From Nitrososphaeraceae archaeon (GTDB taxonomy: Archaea; Thermoproteota; Nitrososphaeria; Nitrososphaerales; Nitrososphaeraceae), in the NCBI GenBank assembly GCA_019246625.1, contig JAFAQB010000276.1, positions 1-49,916 on the forward strand: a stretch of 49,916 nucleotides of DNA. Reading direction: 5' to 3'. The notes beneath the pieces are model-generated. The model was not told where the DNA came from. It saw only the letters and a program-made list of their open reading frames with translations, and did no database searches. A program made the position numbers and the translations under genes. Below are positions 27,587-37,065 of the stretch, piece by piece. Position 1 is the stretch's first letter. Each line of letters starts with the position of its first letter.

Positions 27587-29083
27587 TCATGTGTTCTCCT
27601 CCTCTGCTAATAACCTTACTAGCGTCCTTAGTCCAAAACCCGTGGCACCTTTAGGATTATAGCTTCGCTCACTTGTCCCTTCTTGGGTCCAAGCAGTTCC
27701 TGCAATATCCAAATGGATCCATGGAATACTGCCTGTAAAGTTTGATAGGAATGCAGCAGCAGTTATGGCACCTGCTGGCCTTCCTCCAATATTTTTAATA
27801 TCCGCTACCGTGCTTTTAATCTGATCATGAAATTCATCTAATAGAGGAAGCTCCCATGTCTTTTCTCCTGTTTTCTCAGATGCCTTTAACAGTCTTTCAT
27901 TAAGATGTTTGTTTGTTCCAATTGCTGCGGCTATGTTGGCGCCAAGTGCAATAATGCACGCACCAGTAAGGGTAGCCAAATCGACGATTAGCTTAGGGTC
28001 GTAGATTTTGATGCCATAAGCCAATGCATCTGCAAGAATCATTCTACCTTCTGCGTCAGTGTTTAAAACTTCTACAGTTTTACCATTGTACATGCGTATT
28101 ATATCTCCAGGTCTATATGATGTAGCTGACGGCATATTTTCAACAGCGGGTACAATAGCAACAACGTTTAGTGGAAGTTTTAATGATGCTATTGCTCTTA
28201 GGGTGCCAAGAACTATACAGCCACCGCATTTGTCAAATTTCATTTCATCCATCTTATCACCTGGCTTCAGTGAGATTCCACCCGTATCAAAGGTAACTGC
28301 TTTTCCAATTAGCAGATATGGTTTTTGAGTGTCTGATGCTCCATTGTATTCCAAGATTATCATCTTAGGAGGACTATTACTTCCCTTTCCAACAGCAACT
28401 ATTGCTGCTAAGCCTATTGATTCCATTTCATACCTTTCTATAATTCTTACCTTCATTGAATATTCATTTGCAAGTGACAATGCAGCACTGCCTAAATGCG
28501 CCGGATTGCATTCGTTTGGAGGAAGGTTGCATAAATCACGCGCAAAGTTTACTGCTTCAACTATTATGTTCGTCTTATCTACTATAGGTTGTAACATTGT
28601 CGGTTCTTCGTTTACAAGGATCGTAACTTCCTTAACGTTTAGCGATTGTTCGGCGCTGTTTGTCTTGTATCGAGTAAAGGAATAAAGTGAAAGACATATT
28701 CCTTCACACAATGCTTCAATTGAGCCGTCTTCCAAATGAGAAAATGGTAAAATAGAAAACTCTGCTGATGCTCTTTCTTTTGCATTCAAAGCTGCTTTCC
28801 CTCCAATAATCCTTGCAGTTTCATTAGTAAATTTTTCGCGGTTACCCAGTCCAATAAGCATAATTTTTTTCATAGGTCCTTTTCCCATTGTATATAAAGT
28901 GATGGTCGAACCAAAACTACCGTTGAATTCTTTATTATCAAAGATTTCTTTGATTGTGAAGGCTATGAATGGATCAAGTTCATTTAATTGAGGGAAACTC
29001 CGTTCATTTTCAAAAATACCAACTACTAAAAGCGAGGTCTTTTTTTGGTTAATTTTCGCCTTTTCGACTCTAATTTGAACCAT
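27587..29083 (-). CDS. pepA: Leucyl aminopeptidase (M17 family)
   Basis: A 498-residue metallo-aminopeptidase that releases N-terminal residues from peptides. The catalytic C-terminal domain has VTFDTGGISLKPG (Lys/Asp metal site, about 273), MKFDKCGGCIVLG, the diagnostic NTDAEGRMILADAL and ATLTGACIIALG. The N-terminal macro-like regulatory domain occupies about 1-165. The enzyme family uses two zinc or manganese ions. Confidence 0.96.
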   Translation of the reverse strand: MVQIRVEKAKINQKKTSLLVVGIFENERSFPQLNELDPFIAFTIKEIFDNKEFNGSFGSTITLYTMGKGPMKKIMLIGLGNREKFTNETARIIGGKAALNAKERASAEFSILPFSHLEDGSIEALCEGICLSLYSFTRYKTNSAEQSLNVKEVTILVNEEPTMLQPIVDKTNIIVEAVNFARDLCNLPPNECNPAHLGSAALSLANEYSMKVRIIERYEMESIGLAAIVAVGKGSNSPPKMIILEYNGASDTQKPYLLIGKAVTFDTGGISLKPGDKMDEMKFDKCGGCIVLGTLRAIASLKLPLNVVAIVPAVENMPSATSYRPGDIIRMYNGKTVEVLNTDAEGRMILADALAYGIKIYDPKLIVDLATLTGACIIALGANIAAAIGTNKHLNERLLKASEKTGEKTWELPLLDEFHDQIKSTVADIKNIGGRPAGAITAAAFLSNFTGSIPWIHLDIAGTAWTQEGTSERSYNPKGATGFGLRTLVRLLAEEENT

Positions 29084-29468
29084 TTAAAGACTAGAGACTA
29101 CAACTTTATTTAAACCATTGAATAGAACACTTTTCGACACGAGATTGACTGGTTAGTCTCTAACAATTAAACCACGTATATATAATAATAATATAACTAA
29201 GCTGCATTTCAAATGCCCTTTGTACAATCTATAACTCTTTTCTTAGATTAGCTGAAAAATTGAAAATTTACAATTTAAACATGACATAAACGTTCGCAGG
29301 CAAGGCGACTCGGGAATATTTGCCAGTACTACTAACAATAGCAGTAAATAACTCCTTTGAATAGTTCAGCCCAAAAACGAAGGTTTGGATTAAGGCTATA
29401 TGTTTTTATCCTCCCTGCTTCACTTTTTCATATAATGATATCAGAAATATCAGACGGTTGTCATCTAT
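29084..29468. other. Intergenic stretch, promoter region of the pentose-phosphate operon
   Basis: About 385 bases between divergent pepA and the transketolase-epimerase gene, so promoters for both lie here. TATA-like sequence is at 29175-29195, and GGCTATATG at 29393-29401 lies about 70 bases before the operon start. No ORF or RNA fold is supported. Confidence 0.35.
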
Positions 29469-31109
29469 ATGACTTTTAATATGCGATATCTGGACTTGAA
29501 AAGGAAAATACGAGATGTGCGTATGTTAGCAATTCAAGGCATTGCAGAAGCAGGCTCGGGTCATCCTGGAGCATCATTGTCAGCAGCAGAAATTATGGGT
29601 ACCTTATATTTTAGGAGGATTAAACACGATTCGTCAAAACCGAATTGGGGAGAAAGAGACTATTTTGTAGATTCGAAAGCACATTCGGCACCAGCATATT
29701 ATGCCACATTAGCAGTTGCAGGCTACTTCCCCATTGACGAAATAAAGACTTTGAGAAAGATTGGTAGTAGGCTCCAGGGACACCCTGTGAGATATTCAGA
29801 ACAGCAAAAACACCATAGCGTGCCGGGAATTGAATATTCAGGAGGCTCTGAGGGTATAGGTTTATCTGTGTCCATAGGTATCGCAATTGCCCATAAACTT
29901 GATGGCAAAAATAACCGTGTGTATGTTTTGATTGGTGATGGAGAATCAAACGAAGGTCAAGTTTGGGAAGCAGCAATGGCTGCTTCTAAATTCAAATTAG
30001 ATAATGTTATCGCAATATTAGACCGCAACCGTATACAACAAGACGGCTTCACTGAGGATATCATGCCTCTTGATCCAATGCGTGACAAATGGTTGGCATT
30101 CAATTGGAATGTAATTGAGATCGATGGTCATAGGGTTGAACAAGTCATAGATGCTCTTAACAAGGCAAAGCAAGTAGAAGACAAGCCCACCATAATTATA
30201 GCTAATACTATCAAGGGTAACGGCATCAAACATATGACGAATAATCCCCAATGGCATGGCAAGGCCCCTCCAAGAAAACATACCCCAATATTATTGGAAG
30301 AACTTGAAAGTGAATGTTTGATTGCACCATCGATTATTGCTGGAGAACGCGAAAATTATGATGAAAAGATTAGAAAGGCAGAGCGCGGCGGAGCAGACCT
30401 TGTACATCTAGATGTTATGGATGGAAGATTTGTACCAAACACAACATTCTCTGCAAACACAATTAGAAAACTACGTCATATCACTAGCCTCCCATTTGAT
30501 GTTCATCTTATGATTGAAAATCCATTAAAACATATACGAGACTATATTGAAGCTGGATGTGATATTATTACAGTTCATGCAGAGGCTTGTGATGAAAGCG
30601 AGTTTGCCTCTATAAAGGAATCTTTACTATCCAAAGGAATTAGCCCAGGGATTGCAATTAATCCTTCCACAGATATTCCAAATTGGATTTATTCATATAC
30701 AGAAAATATTGATGTTGTAATAATAATGTCCGTAAATCCAGGTTTTGCAGGACAAAAATTTATTCCAGAAGTTTTGCCCAAAATGGTAATGATAAACAAA
30801 AAACTCCGAGAGCACGGGTTCAAGGGGTATATCGAAGCTGATGGCGGCATTGATGATACTACCTTGCAGCAGGTCTATGACTCAGGTGCTAGAATACTGG
30901 TTGCAGGCAACGCAGTATATGGAAGTTCGGACATTCATGGAGCAATTATCCAATTGAGGCATAAAGCGAATGTAGCGTTAGAGAGGAGACTTATAGAACA
31001 TGCAAGTGCGATTGGAATAAGATCCGAGTGGATAAAGATACGTAGACATATATTGATTCCTCTTGCAAATGAGCTAGGTATAGAAGGCGAACTTCATGCA
31101 ATTGAGTAG
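29469..31109 (+). CDS. Fusion: transketolase N-terminal subunit + ribulose-5-phosphate 3-epimerase
   Basis: A 546-residue two-enzyme protein. Residues about 1-275 are the thiamine-diphosphate-binding half of transketolase: GSGHPGASLSAAE (29-41), HSVPGIEYSGGSEG, and IGDGESNEGQVWEAAM ... ILDRN (155-187). From about 284 the protein becomes ribulose-phosphate 3-epimerase: IAPS (Ser288), VHLDVMDG (His313, Asp315), FDVHLMIE (His346), MSVNPGFAGQKF and EADGGID (Asp458), all catalytic or metal positions present. The last 45 residues (from about 500) are an extra helical tail. Both chemistries belong to the non-oxidative pentose phosphate pathway. The next gene, the matching C-terminal transketolase subunit, starts inside this one (14-base overlap). 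Confidence 0.93.
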   Translation: MTFNMRYLDLKRKIRDVRMLAIQGIAEAGSGHPGASLSAAEIMGTLYFRRIKHDSSKPNWGERDYFVDSKAHSAPAYYATLAVAGYFPIDEIKTLRKIGSRLQGHPVRYSEQQKHHSVPGIEYSGGSEGIGLSVSIGIAIAHKLDGKNNRVYVLIGDGESNEGQVWEAAMAASKFKLDNVIAILDRNRIQQDGFTEDIMPLDPMRDKWLAFNWNVIEIDGHRVEQVIDALNKAKQVEDKPTIIIANTIKGNGIKHMTNNPQWHGKAPPRKHTPILLEELESECLIAPSIIAGERENYDEKIRKAERGGADLVHLDVMDGRFVPNTTFSANTIRKLRHITSLPFDVHLMIENPLKHIRDYIEAGCDIITVHAEACDESEFASIKESLLSKGISPGIAINPSTDIPNWIYSYTENIDVVIIMSVNPGFAGQKFIPEVLPKMVMINKKLREHGFKGYIEADGGIDDTTLQQVYDSGARILVAGNAVYGSSDIHGAIIQLRHKANVALERRLIEHASAIGIRSEWIKIRRHILIPLANELGIEGELHAIE

Positions 31110-32067
31110 TGAGAAAAAGACAGCCGATATGAGAGGAGTCTACGGAGATACGCTAGTAGAGCTAGGTCGAATATACAAGGAAGTGGTCTGTGTTGGAGCT
31201 GATACAACAGATTCGCTCAAGACCAAGAAATTTGGCGACAAATATCCTGATAGAATGTTTAATGTAGGAATCGCAGAAGCGAACCTTGTTTCCATAGCGG
31301 CTGGATTAGCAATAGCTGGTAAAATTGCATTTGCCAGCACGTATGCAGCTTTTCTTCCAGGTAGATGTTTGGATCAAATTCGTAATGCCATATGTTATCC
31401 AAATCTCGATGTAAAGCTCGTTGTCTCGCATGCTGGCTTGACTGTAGGTCCTGACGGAGCATCGCATCAGCAAATTGAAGATTTCTCAACCATGCGATCA
31501 ATTCCAAACATTCGAATAATTGTACCTGCGGATGCGGTTTCAGTGAAGCACTTGATAAACTCAATAGTGCAAATGCATGGTCCATTTTATGTTAGACTTG
31601 CAAGACCATCTAGCGATATCCTTTATGCAGAAGAATCATTATTCGAAATAGGCAAAGGAAATATTTTACGTGATGGATCAGATGCAACGATTATATCATG
31701 TGGATTAATGGTAACAAGATCGTTGGAGGCAGCAGATATCTTGAAAAGAAATGAAGGTATTTCATGTAGAGTTGTAGATATGTTTTCGATCAAACCTATT
31801 GATACAGATCTGGTGGAAAAATGTGGCAGAGAAACTGGAGCTATTGCGACTGCTGAAGAACACAATGTTATTGGAGGACTTGGAGGAGCTGTAGCTGAAG
31901 CATCCGCTGAGAGTTATCCTGTCCCGATTAAGCGCATAGGCATTCGTGATACATTCGGGGAATCTGCTAGGGATGAAGAGATTGAAGCGCTTCTTGAAAA
32001 GTACGGGTTAACGTCTACGGAAATAGCTAGAGCAGTAATGGATGCAAGAGGTAGAAGCAAAAGATGA
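31096..32067 (+). CDS. Transketolase C-terminal subunit
   Basis: A 323-residue split transketolase subunit holding the pyrimidine-binding and C-terminal domains. Marks are MRGVYGDTLVELGRI, FNVGIAEANLVSIAAGLA (catalytic Glu), FASTYAAFLPGRCLDQIRN, GLTVGPDGASHQQIED and AIATAEEHNVIGGLGGAV. It must pair with the N-terminal half in the upstream gene. The ATG at 31096 lies 14 bases before the upstream stop and the 3' end overlaps transaldolase by four bases (ATGA), so all three are translationally coupled. Confidence 0.95.
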   Translation: MQLSSEKKTADMRGVYGDTLVELGRIYKEVVCVGADTTDSLKTKKFGDKYPDRMFNVGIAEANLVSIAAGLAIAGKIAFASTYAAFLPGRCLDQIRNAICYPNLDVKLVVSHAGLTVGPDGASHQQIEDFSTMRSIPNIRIIVPADAVSVKHLINSIVQMHGPFYVRLARPSSDILYAEESLFEIGKGNILRDGSDATIISCGLMVTRSLEAADILKRNEGISCRVVDMFSIKPIDTDLVEKCGRETGAIATAEEHNVIGGLGGAVAEASAESYPVPIKRIGIRDTFGESARDEEIEALLEKYGLTSTEIARAVMDARGRSKR

Positions 32068-32729
32068 AAATATTTCTCGATACTGCTAATCTTGAGGCCA
32101 TAAAGATATACAATGATATGGGAATCGTGGACGGTATTACAACTAATCCTACCCTTCTCTCAAAGGAGAAAGGGAATCCAGCAGAAATAATGCAGGAAAT
32201 TGTTAGAATTGTAAATGGGCCAGTAAGTTTAGAAGTTATAGCTACGAGGATTGATGAGATAATAGATGAAGCACATAAGTTAAAGAAATATGGGCAAAAC
32301 GTTATTGTAAAGATTCCAATGATTCCTGATGGTATGAAAGCAGTCAAAAAGCTAAAAGAAGAGGGAATTGAAACCAACGTTACACTTGTTTTCTCTGCAA
32401 ATCAGGCAATTCTGGCAGCAAAGGCAGGGGCATCATATGTAAGCCCATTTATAGGAAGATTAGATGATATAGGAAACGAAGGGATGTTGGTTATTAAAGA
32501 AATTGTACAGATATTTAGAAATTATGAATTTAGAACGCAAGTTCTTGTCGCAAGTATAAGACACCCTGTTCATGTTACAGAGGCGGGGAAAGTTGGAGCA
32601 GATGTAGTCACGCTTCCTCCAGACATATTGGGAAAAATGCTATTGCACCCTCTTACTGATAAAGGTCTTGTAGCATTTCTATCTGATTGGGAGAAAGTTA
32701 AGAAAGAAAACCCTCAGCTAACGATTTAA
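32064..32729 (+). CDS. tal: Transaldolase (small, TalC/fructose-6-phosphate aldolase type)
   Basis: A 221-residue protein of the short transaldolase subfamily, moving dihydroxyacetone units between sugar phosphates. It begins MKIFLDTANLEAIK, then DGITTNPTLLSKEK, VIVKIPM (catalytic Lys) and TNVTLVFSANQAILAAKAGA, SPFIGRLDDIG, later VLVASIRHPVHVTEAGK and VVTLPPDILGKML. The start overlaps the transketolase stop as ATGA. It is the third gene of the operon. Confidence 0.94.
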   Translation: MKIFLDTANLEAIKIYNDMGIVDGITTNPTLLSKEKGNPAEIMQEIVRIVNGPVSLEVIATRIDEIIDEAHKLKKYGQNVIVKIPMIPDGMKAVKKLKEEGIETNVTLVFSANQAILAAKAGASYVSPFIGRLDDIGNEGMLVIKEIVQIFRNYEFRTQVLVASIRHPVHVTEAGKVGADVVTLPPDILGKMLLHPLTDKGLVAFLSDWEKVKKENPQLTI

Positions 32730-32872
32730 TGGTTTTAGCAAATGTTATAAACAGTGATTTATCACAAGATAGAAGAAGTTGTATATGTGAAATAGGCTCT
32801 TCCCTTTATGAGCCATTTGAGAAAAATATTAGACATTGGGAGAATAACCAGACTAAAGAAATTGATATGTAG
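32729..32872 (+). CDS. Possible small ORF coupled to transaldolase, 47 aa
   Basis: The transaldolase stop and an ATG share bases (TAATG), starting a 47-codon frame with product MVLANVINSDLSQDRRSCIC ... NQTKEIDM. It has two Cys in SCIC and no membrane segment or known motif. The overlap argues for coupling, but the size makes chance possible. Confidence 0.3.
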   Translation: MVLANVINSDLSQDRRSCICEIGSSLYEPFEKNIRHWENNQTKEIDM

Positions 32873-32929
32873 TTATACCACAAGGAATCTTAGAATAAGC
32901 ATACATTACTACTCGTTCTTATTTATTAA

Positions 32930-33079
32930 TTACTTCTTTAATCTTGTTCTTGTTTTTCGCTTATTCAGTTTAAATAGTATTATTCCTGCGATACCCCATA
33001 GCATTACTGCGAAAAGTGTCTGTTGAAAAAACCAAGCAACGCCACCAGTTATTGCGAAAAACATACCTAAGATTCCCAT
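32930..33079 (-). CDS. Small single-pass membrane protein, 49 aa
   Basis: A 49-codon gene translating as MGILGMFFAITGGVAWFFQQ ... FKLNKRKTRTRLKK. One or two hydrophobic segments (3-20 and 23-35) are followed by a strongly basic tail, a coherent membrane topology that is unlikely by chance. A TTG seven codons upstream is an alternative start. It lies 66 bases downstream of the last gene of the AAA/VWA block on the same strand and could be its fifth member. Confidence 0.5.
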   Translation of the reverse strand: MGILGMFFAITGGVAWFFQQTLFAVMLWGIAGIILFKLNKRKTRTRLKK

Positions 33080-33145
33080 CGCCTGTCTTTGTCTGACCAA
33101 TTTAATACTATTTTGTTAAAAGGAAGTCTTATAATAATTAAAAAG

Positions 33146-34708
33146 TTAGGCTCTCAGCAGATTTATGACTTTTTTAGGCATGTCTTGTAACCTGCTTACA
33201 GCAACTGTTTTCTCATAGTTTAAGTACTTTAGATTATGAGTTATACCCACAGAATCATTTAAATTTCTACCTACCCCAAGTGCCACCATTTTTATTCCCA
33301 TTTTTCTATATGTCAGAACCATTTCACGTACTGCATCAAAATCGGATGGTTCGCCATCAGTTAATGTGACCATGATATCTGGCTTGAATGATTTTGTGAC
33401 GGGAATTAGTAAACCATATATTTCTGCAAGTGGAGTCCCACCACTTGCCTTTATCTGCACCAATCTTCTCGCGCTAATTAATGACCATTTTACGTTTGGA
33501 GGTTTTACTATCCAGCATTTTACTTGTCTTGCTTCCGTATTAAAAGCATAAACTGCAAATTTTATTGCAAGGTAATGCAACGCTTCACAGAGAGCAATCG
33601 TTGCCTGTTTGTATCCTAATTCTGCATCTTCGATACTGCTAGAGTGATCCAGCAAAATTGTAACTTTTGTTTTAATCGAAAGTTTAAAGTCTGTCAAAAA
33701 TGGTTTTGGCAGTGATTCAGTATAACTCTCAGGGTCAAATTCCTCGCCAGTTTTATCATGCCGTTCTATCCAGCCAGTTCTCCAATCTCTAAATGCTGCC
33801 TTTATTTTTCGAATTAAATCGATGTCATAAATTTGAGTTTCATCCAAATCCATTCTTTCAGGAATACTTAAACCAATGTTTTCTAGACTTTCGTATCCCT
33901 TATTTTCAGTTTTTTTACTTTCGTTTACAAGGGTTTCAAATTCTCCCAATACGTCATTTCCTTCGATAATGTTTTTTGCTGCCTTGTCAATGTCATCGTA
34001 TTTGTGTTTGGCAATGACTACTTTTTCGATCTGCTTTAACAAATCACTTTGGTTAATTGACATACCCAGTCTAGTCCTTGGAGCAATGATGGGAATAGAC
34101 ATTAGAGGATCTATTTCAAGCATTTTGATTAGCTTGGGAATATGTTGTTCAATCCAATTAGTCGAATAACCGTTTTTAATTGCCTCCTCAATCAACTCAT
34201 TCGCGAAGTCTGACGCCTTCTTCAACCTATCAAATTCACTTCCAAATACTTCACCTTTTAGATATCCTGTCAGAAAGTATTGTGAAAATGCTTCGACAAC
34301 CTTGTACCTTCCATAAAGCGAATTCAGAAGAGGACGGGATAGCCAAGAGATACTTTCGTTGAAAATAATCTCCTTTATCATACCTTCCCATTCACGAAAT
34401 CCAAGAAACTCGACACGCTTAGTTTCAATAGTATTAAGCAGTAATCCAAATGCGTGATCATAACTTAGTACCTTTGTTGAATAATGCATCCTCATTGATT
34501 CATACCATAATGCAACACGCCATTGCCTATACTTTTGAAAATCAGTTCCAGGATAGTAATTGATAATAGGAAGTATGATTTGGTTTTTGTCAGGTTTAGA
34601 TATAGGAGTTTTGTCTTCTGACAGAACGATCACAATCTTAGAATTACCGGACCACCTTCTCGCCAGAAAGGTTGCAATGTCCAGCAAGATATCATTTCGC
34701 ATAATCAT
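33146..34708 (-). CDS. VWA-domain protein (NorD/CbbO-like partner of AAA+ ATPase)
   Basis: A 520-residue protein with a C-terminal von Willebrand A domain: LLDHSSSIEDAELGY (MIDAS DxSxS, D354-S358), a Thr in ASGGTPLAEIY and TLTDGEPSDFDAV. The N-terminal 300 residues are helical and Glu/Lys-rich, as in NorD, CbbO and similar AAA partners, with no transmembrane segment. Such proteins act with MoxR-type ATPases to remodel enzyme complexes or insert metal. The next gene upstream, 34739-35542, is that ATPase and ends 30 bases before this start. Confidence 0.85.
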   Translation of the reverse strand: MIMRNDILLDIATFLARRWSGNSKIVIVLSEDKTPISKPDKNQIILPIINYYPGTDFQKYRQWRVALWYESMRMHYSTKVLSYDHAFGLLLNTIETKRVEFLGFREWEGMIKEIIFNESISWLSRPLLNSLYGRYKVVEAFSQYFLTGYLKGEVFGSEFDRLKKASDFANELIEEAIKNGYSTNWIEQHIPKLIKMLEIDPLMSIPIIAPRTRLGMSINQSDLLKQIEKVVIAKHKYDDIDKAAKNIIEGNDVLGEFETLVNESKKTENKGYESLENIGLSIPERMDLDETQIYDIDLIRKIKAAFRDWRTGWIERHDKTGEEFDPESYTESLPKPFLTDFKLSIKTKVTILLDHSSSIEDAELGYKQATIALCEALHYLAIKFAVYAFNTEARQVKCWIVKPPNVKWSLISARRLVQIKASGGTPLAEIYGLLIPVTKSFKPDIMVTLTDGEPSDFDAVREMVLTYRKMGIKMVALGVGRNLNDSVGITHNLKYLNYEKTVAVSRLQDMPKKVINLLRA

Positions 34709-34738
34709 GCCAGATGATCTATACTCTTCCCGTATTCA

Positions 34739-35542
34739 TTAGTCGCCAAAAAGAGATGTTATCATGTCCATAACCTTTCGATATTCTACTTCACCCCATT
34801 GATCATATACATTTGCATATACAATTTCCGCTGCCTGATTGCTCTTAATACCTGTATTAAGCAATTTTGCAAAAGCGATTGTTTCTCTCAAACTAGGACT
34901 ATAGTATAGTTCTTCTAAAGCTGCTGCATCTCTCAAATTCTTTGCAAGCTTAATAGCACGTTTTACATCGTTTAGTTTCGAGCTATCTACTTCTGTGTGC
35001 CGATTAATGATCTGAAGCTCTACTTCTTCTGGGGGATATTCTAATCTTAGTCTTATAGGAAATCTGCTCAGGAGCTGTGGAGGCAACTCCTTTGTTCCGA
35101 CATGCGACAACGGATTGATTGTAGCAATTACAAACCAGTCTGAAGCCGCATTAACGAGCTGACCTTCAGCCTCTTTAAGGACTAATTGTCTTCTATCATC
35201 TAATGCTTCATCTAGTCTTAACAAGACATCTGCTTCCGCTGCATTTAGCTCATCAAGGTATAGCACGCCAGCATCACGCATGGACTTTACAAGGATGCCC
35301 TCTACGAAGCTAATTTCTCCTTTATCAAGAGTTTTTGTTCCAATTAAGTGAGATTCTCTTGTACGAAGACTGAAGTTTACAGAGTATAATTCTTTTTTCA
35401 CTTGGGATGCAAATTTCCTTACCAAGGTTGTTTTGCCAGTTCCTTTTGGACCTATTATTAAAGCAAACAATCCTGTTTGGTATGCCTTGCTTAATACACC
35501 AAGGGCATTATTCCAGTCAAGGTAATCAACCTCGAGCATCAT
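34739..35542 (-). CDS. MoxR-family AAA+ ATPase (NorQ/CbbQ-like)
   Basis: A 267-residue ATPase with Walker A LIIGPKGTGKTTLVRKFA (about 33-48), Walker B AGVLYLDELNAAEADVLLRL, sensor ATINPLSHVG and Arg finger-like PQLLSRFPIRLRLEYP. The small size and the ELNAAEADVLLRLDEALDDRR segment fit the NirQ/NorQ/CbbQ subgroup, which activates enzymes together with a VWA protein. TATA-rich sequence at 35565-35590 just upstream could start a separate transcript from the second pair. Confidence 0.92.
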   Translation of the reverse strand: MMLEVDYLDWNNALGVLSKAYQTGLFALIIGPKGTGKTTLVRKFASQVKKELYSVNFSLRTRESHLIGTKTLDKGEISFVEGILVKSMRDAGVLYLDELNAAEADVLLRLDEALDDRRQLVLKEAEGQLVNAASDWFVIATINPLSHVGTKELPPQLLSRFPIRLRLEYPPEEVELQIINRHTEVDSSKLNDVKRAIKLAKNLRDAAALEELYYSPSLRETIAFAKLLNTGIKSNQAAEIVYANVYDQWGEVEYRKVMDMITSLFGD

Positions 35543-35652
35543 TTTCTATTCTAATCCTGTTATAACTTATAATATAATAATATAATGATATGTCCTCCTT
35601 CAAGAAGCAACGCCAAATCAATATTTGTTCTTTGTAGGGTTGAAACTGATTG

Positions 35653-37065
35653 TTAGGTACGAGCTCGAATGGTCTTTTTTTTGTTGTTCAAATAGTCTGT
35701 AAGGAGCACCCTGTCGATTATTCCTGGATTAATATAATATGATCTACCTCTAACATTTTTTTCCATTTCATTTACATAACCTAGCAATGAATCTTCTTCA
35801 CTTATCATAATTGTGTCAATTTCAACTCCTAACCTATGGCATTTTTTCGCTTCTCGAATTGTTCTTTCTCCAATATACTGATCCACCTGCTTATAGCGAT
35901 AACATAGATACACTACTTCTCCTGATGTAATATCAAGGCTCATATCCTGATTTTCTTTGAAAAAGTGAAGAGTTTCTTTATCTGCAATATAAAAATGAGA
36001 ATACGGTTTTCGAGACAGAATTTCATCCTGCTCCTTCTTATTATCTATAAAGCAAGCACTTGGATGGCCATCAGTTATCAAGACTATTCGTTTATTTGTT
36101 GCACTATGAGTTTGGAGGATTTTATTACTCAGTCGAAACGCTGATTGATAATTTGTATAATGTAAAAAATCAGAACCTGGTTCAAATGTCTTTAGATATG
36201 GGATATCATAAGGAGCAACCTTTGACGCCAAAGCTCCAAAGCCGACAACATAGATTGAATCTGACGGGAAATATCTCCGATTTAATAGAAATAGACTCCA
36301 GAGGGCTCTTTTGGCTGCTTCAATTCTGCTCATATCGCCAGACATAGAAGAATAACGCATAGTTGAGCTTAAGTCGATGCAATAGACTAATGCAACTGTG
36401 ACATCTCGCATTGTTTCATATTCTTGAAAATCATCTACGTTGAGTTTCAAGGGGATTTCAATTTGCTTGCTTTTCTTTGCTACCCTTTGAATAGTATTTA
36501 GCAACGAATTTGGAACATCAAGAAGTCTAATATCATCTCCGGGTTCATATTTCCTGTTCGTGTCTAATGTAACAGAACCGTATCCAATGGAGTTAGTATT
36601 ATGAACTCCAAAGTCACCAGCTTTCAAAGCCTTCATTACATCATTTAAAATCTTTCCACCGATAGTTATGAAACCCTTTGAGCTGAGCCATTTTTGTGAG
36701 TCTTTAAGATATCCTTTTTGTATAAGATGTCTTATTATGGGTTGTGGAGCAGAATTCCTGCTTGGTATTCCTGTAACCTTCGCACTTTGATTTCTTTCCT
36801 GCTGTTGGTTATTGCTTTCATGATTGCTATCATGTGACGTCAAAATATCCTGTAACGATTGTTCAAGTTGTTGCAGATTTGGAACCTTTTCTCTCAATAC
36901 TTCCCTACCAATAGTTTTTAATAATTTATCTAACATGTCGTTAGATAAATTTTGATCTTCTTGTTCCTCTCTTCTATTTTGAAGCTCTAAATCGTCACAG
37001 GGAAAATAAACAAACCCTTTTGTGCCAAGAGTATTATTGCTAAACGAATTCATATCTGTTGTCAT
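35653..37065 (-). CDS. VWA-domain protein of the second AAA/VWA pair
   Basis: A 470-residue protein with Gln/Asn-rich linker (about 78-105) and a C-terminal VWA domain: ALVYCIDLSSTMRYSSMSGD (MIDAS starts Asp231; variant DxSxT), SIYVVGFGALA and LITDGHPSACF. After it, a helical region ends NKKKTIRART. It resembles the ChlD-like VWA proteins paired with ChlI-like ATPases in bacteria, without the cobalamin or chlorophyll chelatase genes. Its start overlaps the end of the ATPase gene by 26 bases, so the two are translated together. Confidence 0.85.
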   Translation of the reverse strand: MTTDMNSFSNNTLGTKGFVYFPCDDLELQNRREEQEDQNLSNDMLDKLLKTIGREVLREKVPNLQQLEQSLQDILTSHDSNHESNNQQQERNQSAKVTGIPSRNSAPQPIIRHLIQKGYLKDSQKWLSSKGFITIGGKILNDVMKALKAGDFGVHNTNSIGYGSVTLDTNRKYEPGDDIRLLDVPNSLLNTIQRVAKKSKQIEIPLKLNVDDFQEYETMRDVTVALVYCIDLSSTMRYSSMSGDMSRIEAAKRALWSLFLLNRRYFPSDSIYVVGFGALASKVAPYDIPYLKTFEPGSDFLHYTNYQSAFRLSNKILQTHSATNKRIVLITDGHPSACFIDNKKEQDEILSRKPYSHFYIADKETLHFFKENQDMSLDITSGEVVYLCYRYKQVDQYIGERTIREAKKCHRLGVEIDTIMISEEDSLLGYVNEMEKNVRGRSYYINPGIIDRVLLTDYLNNKKKTIRART

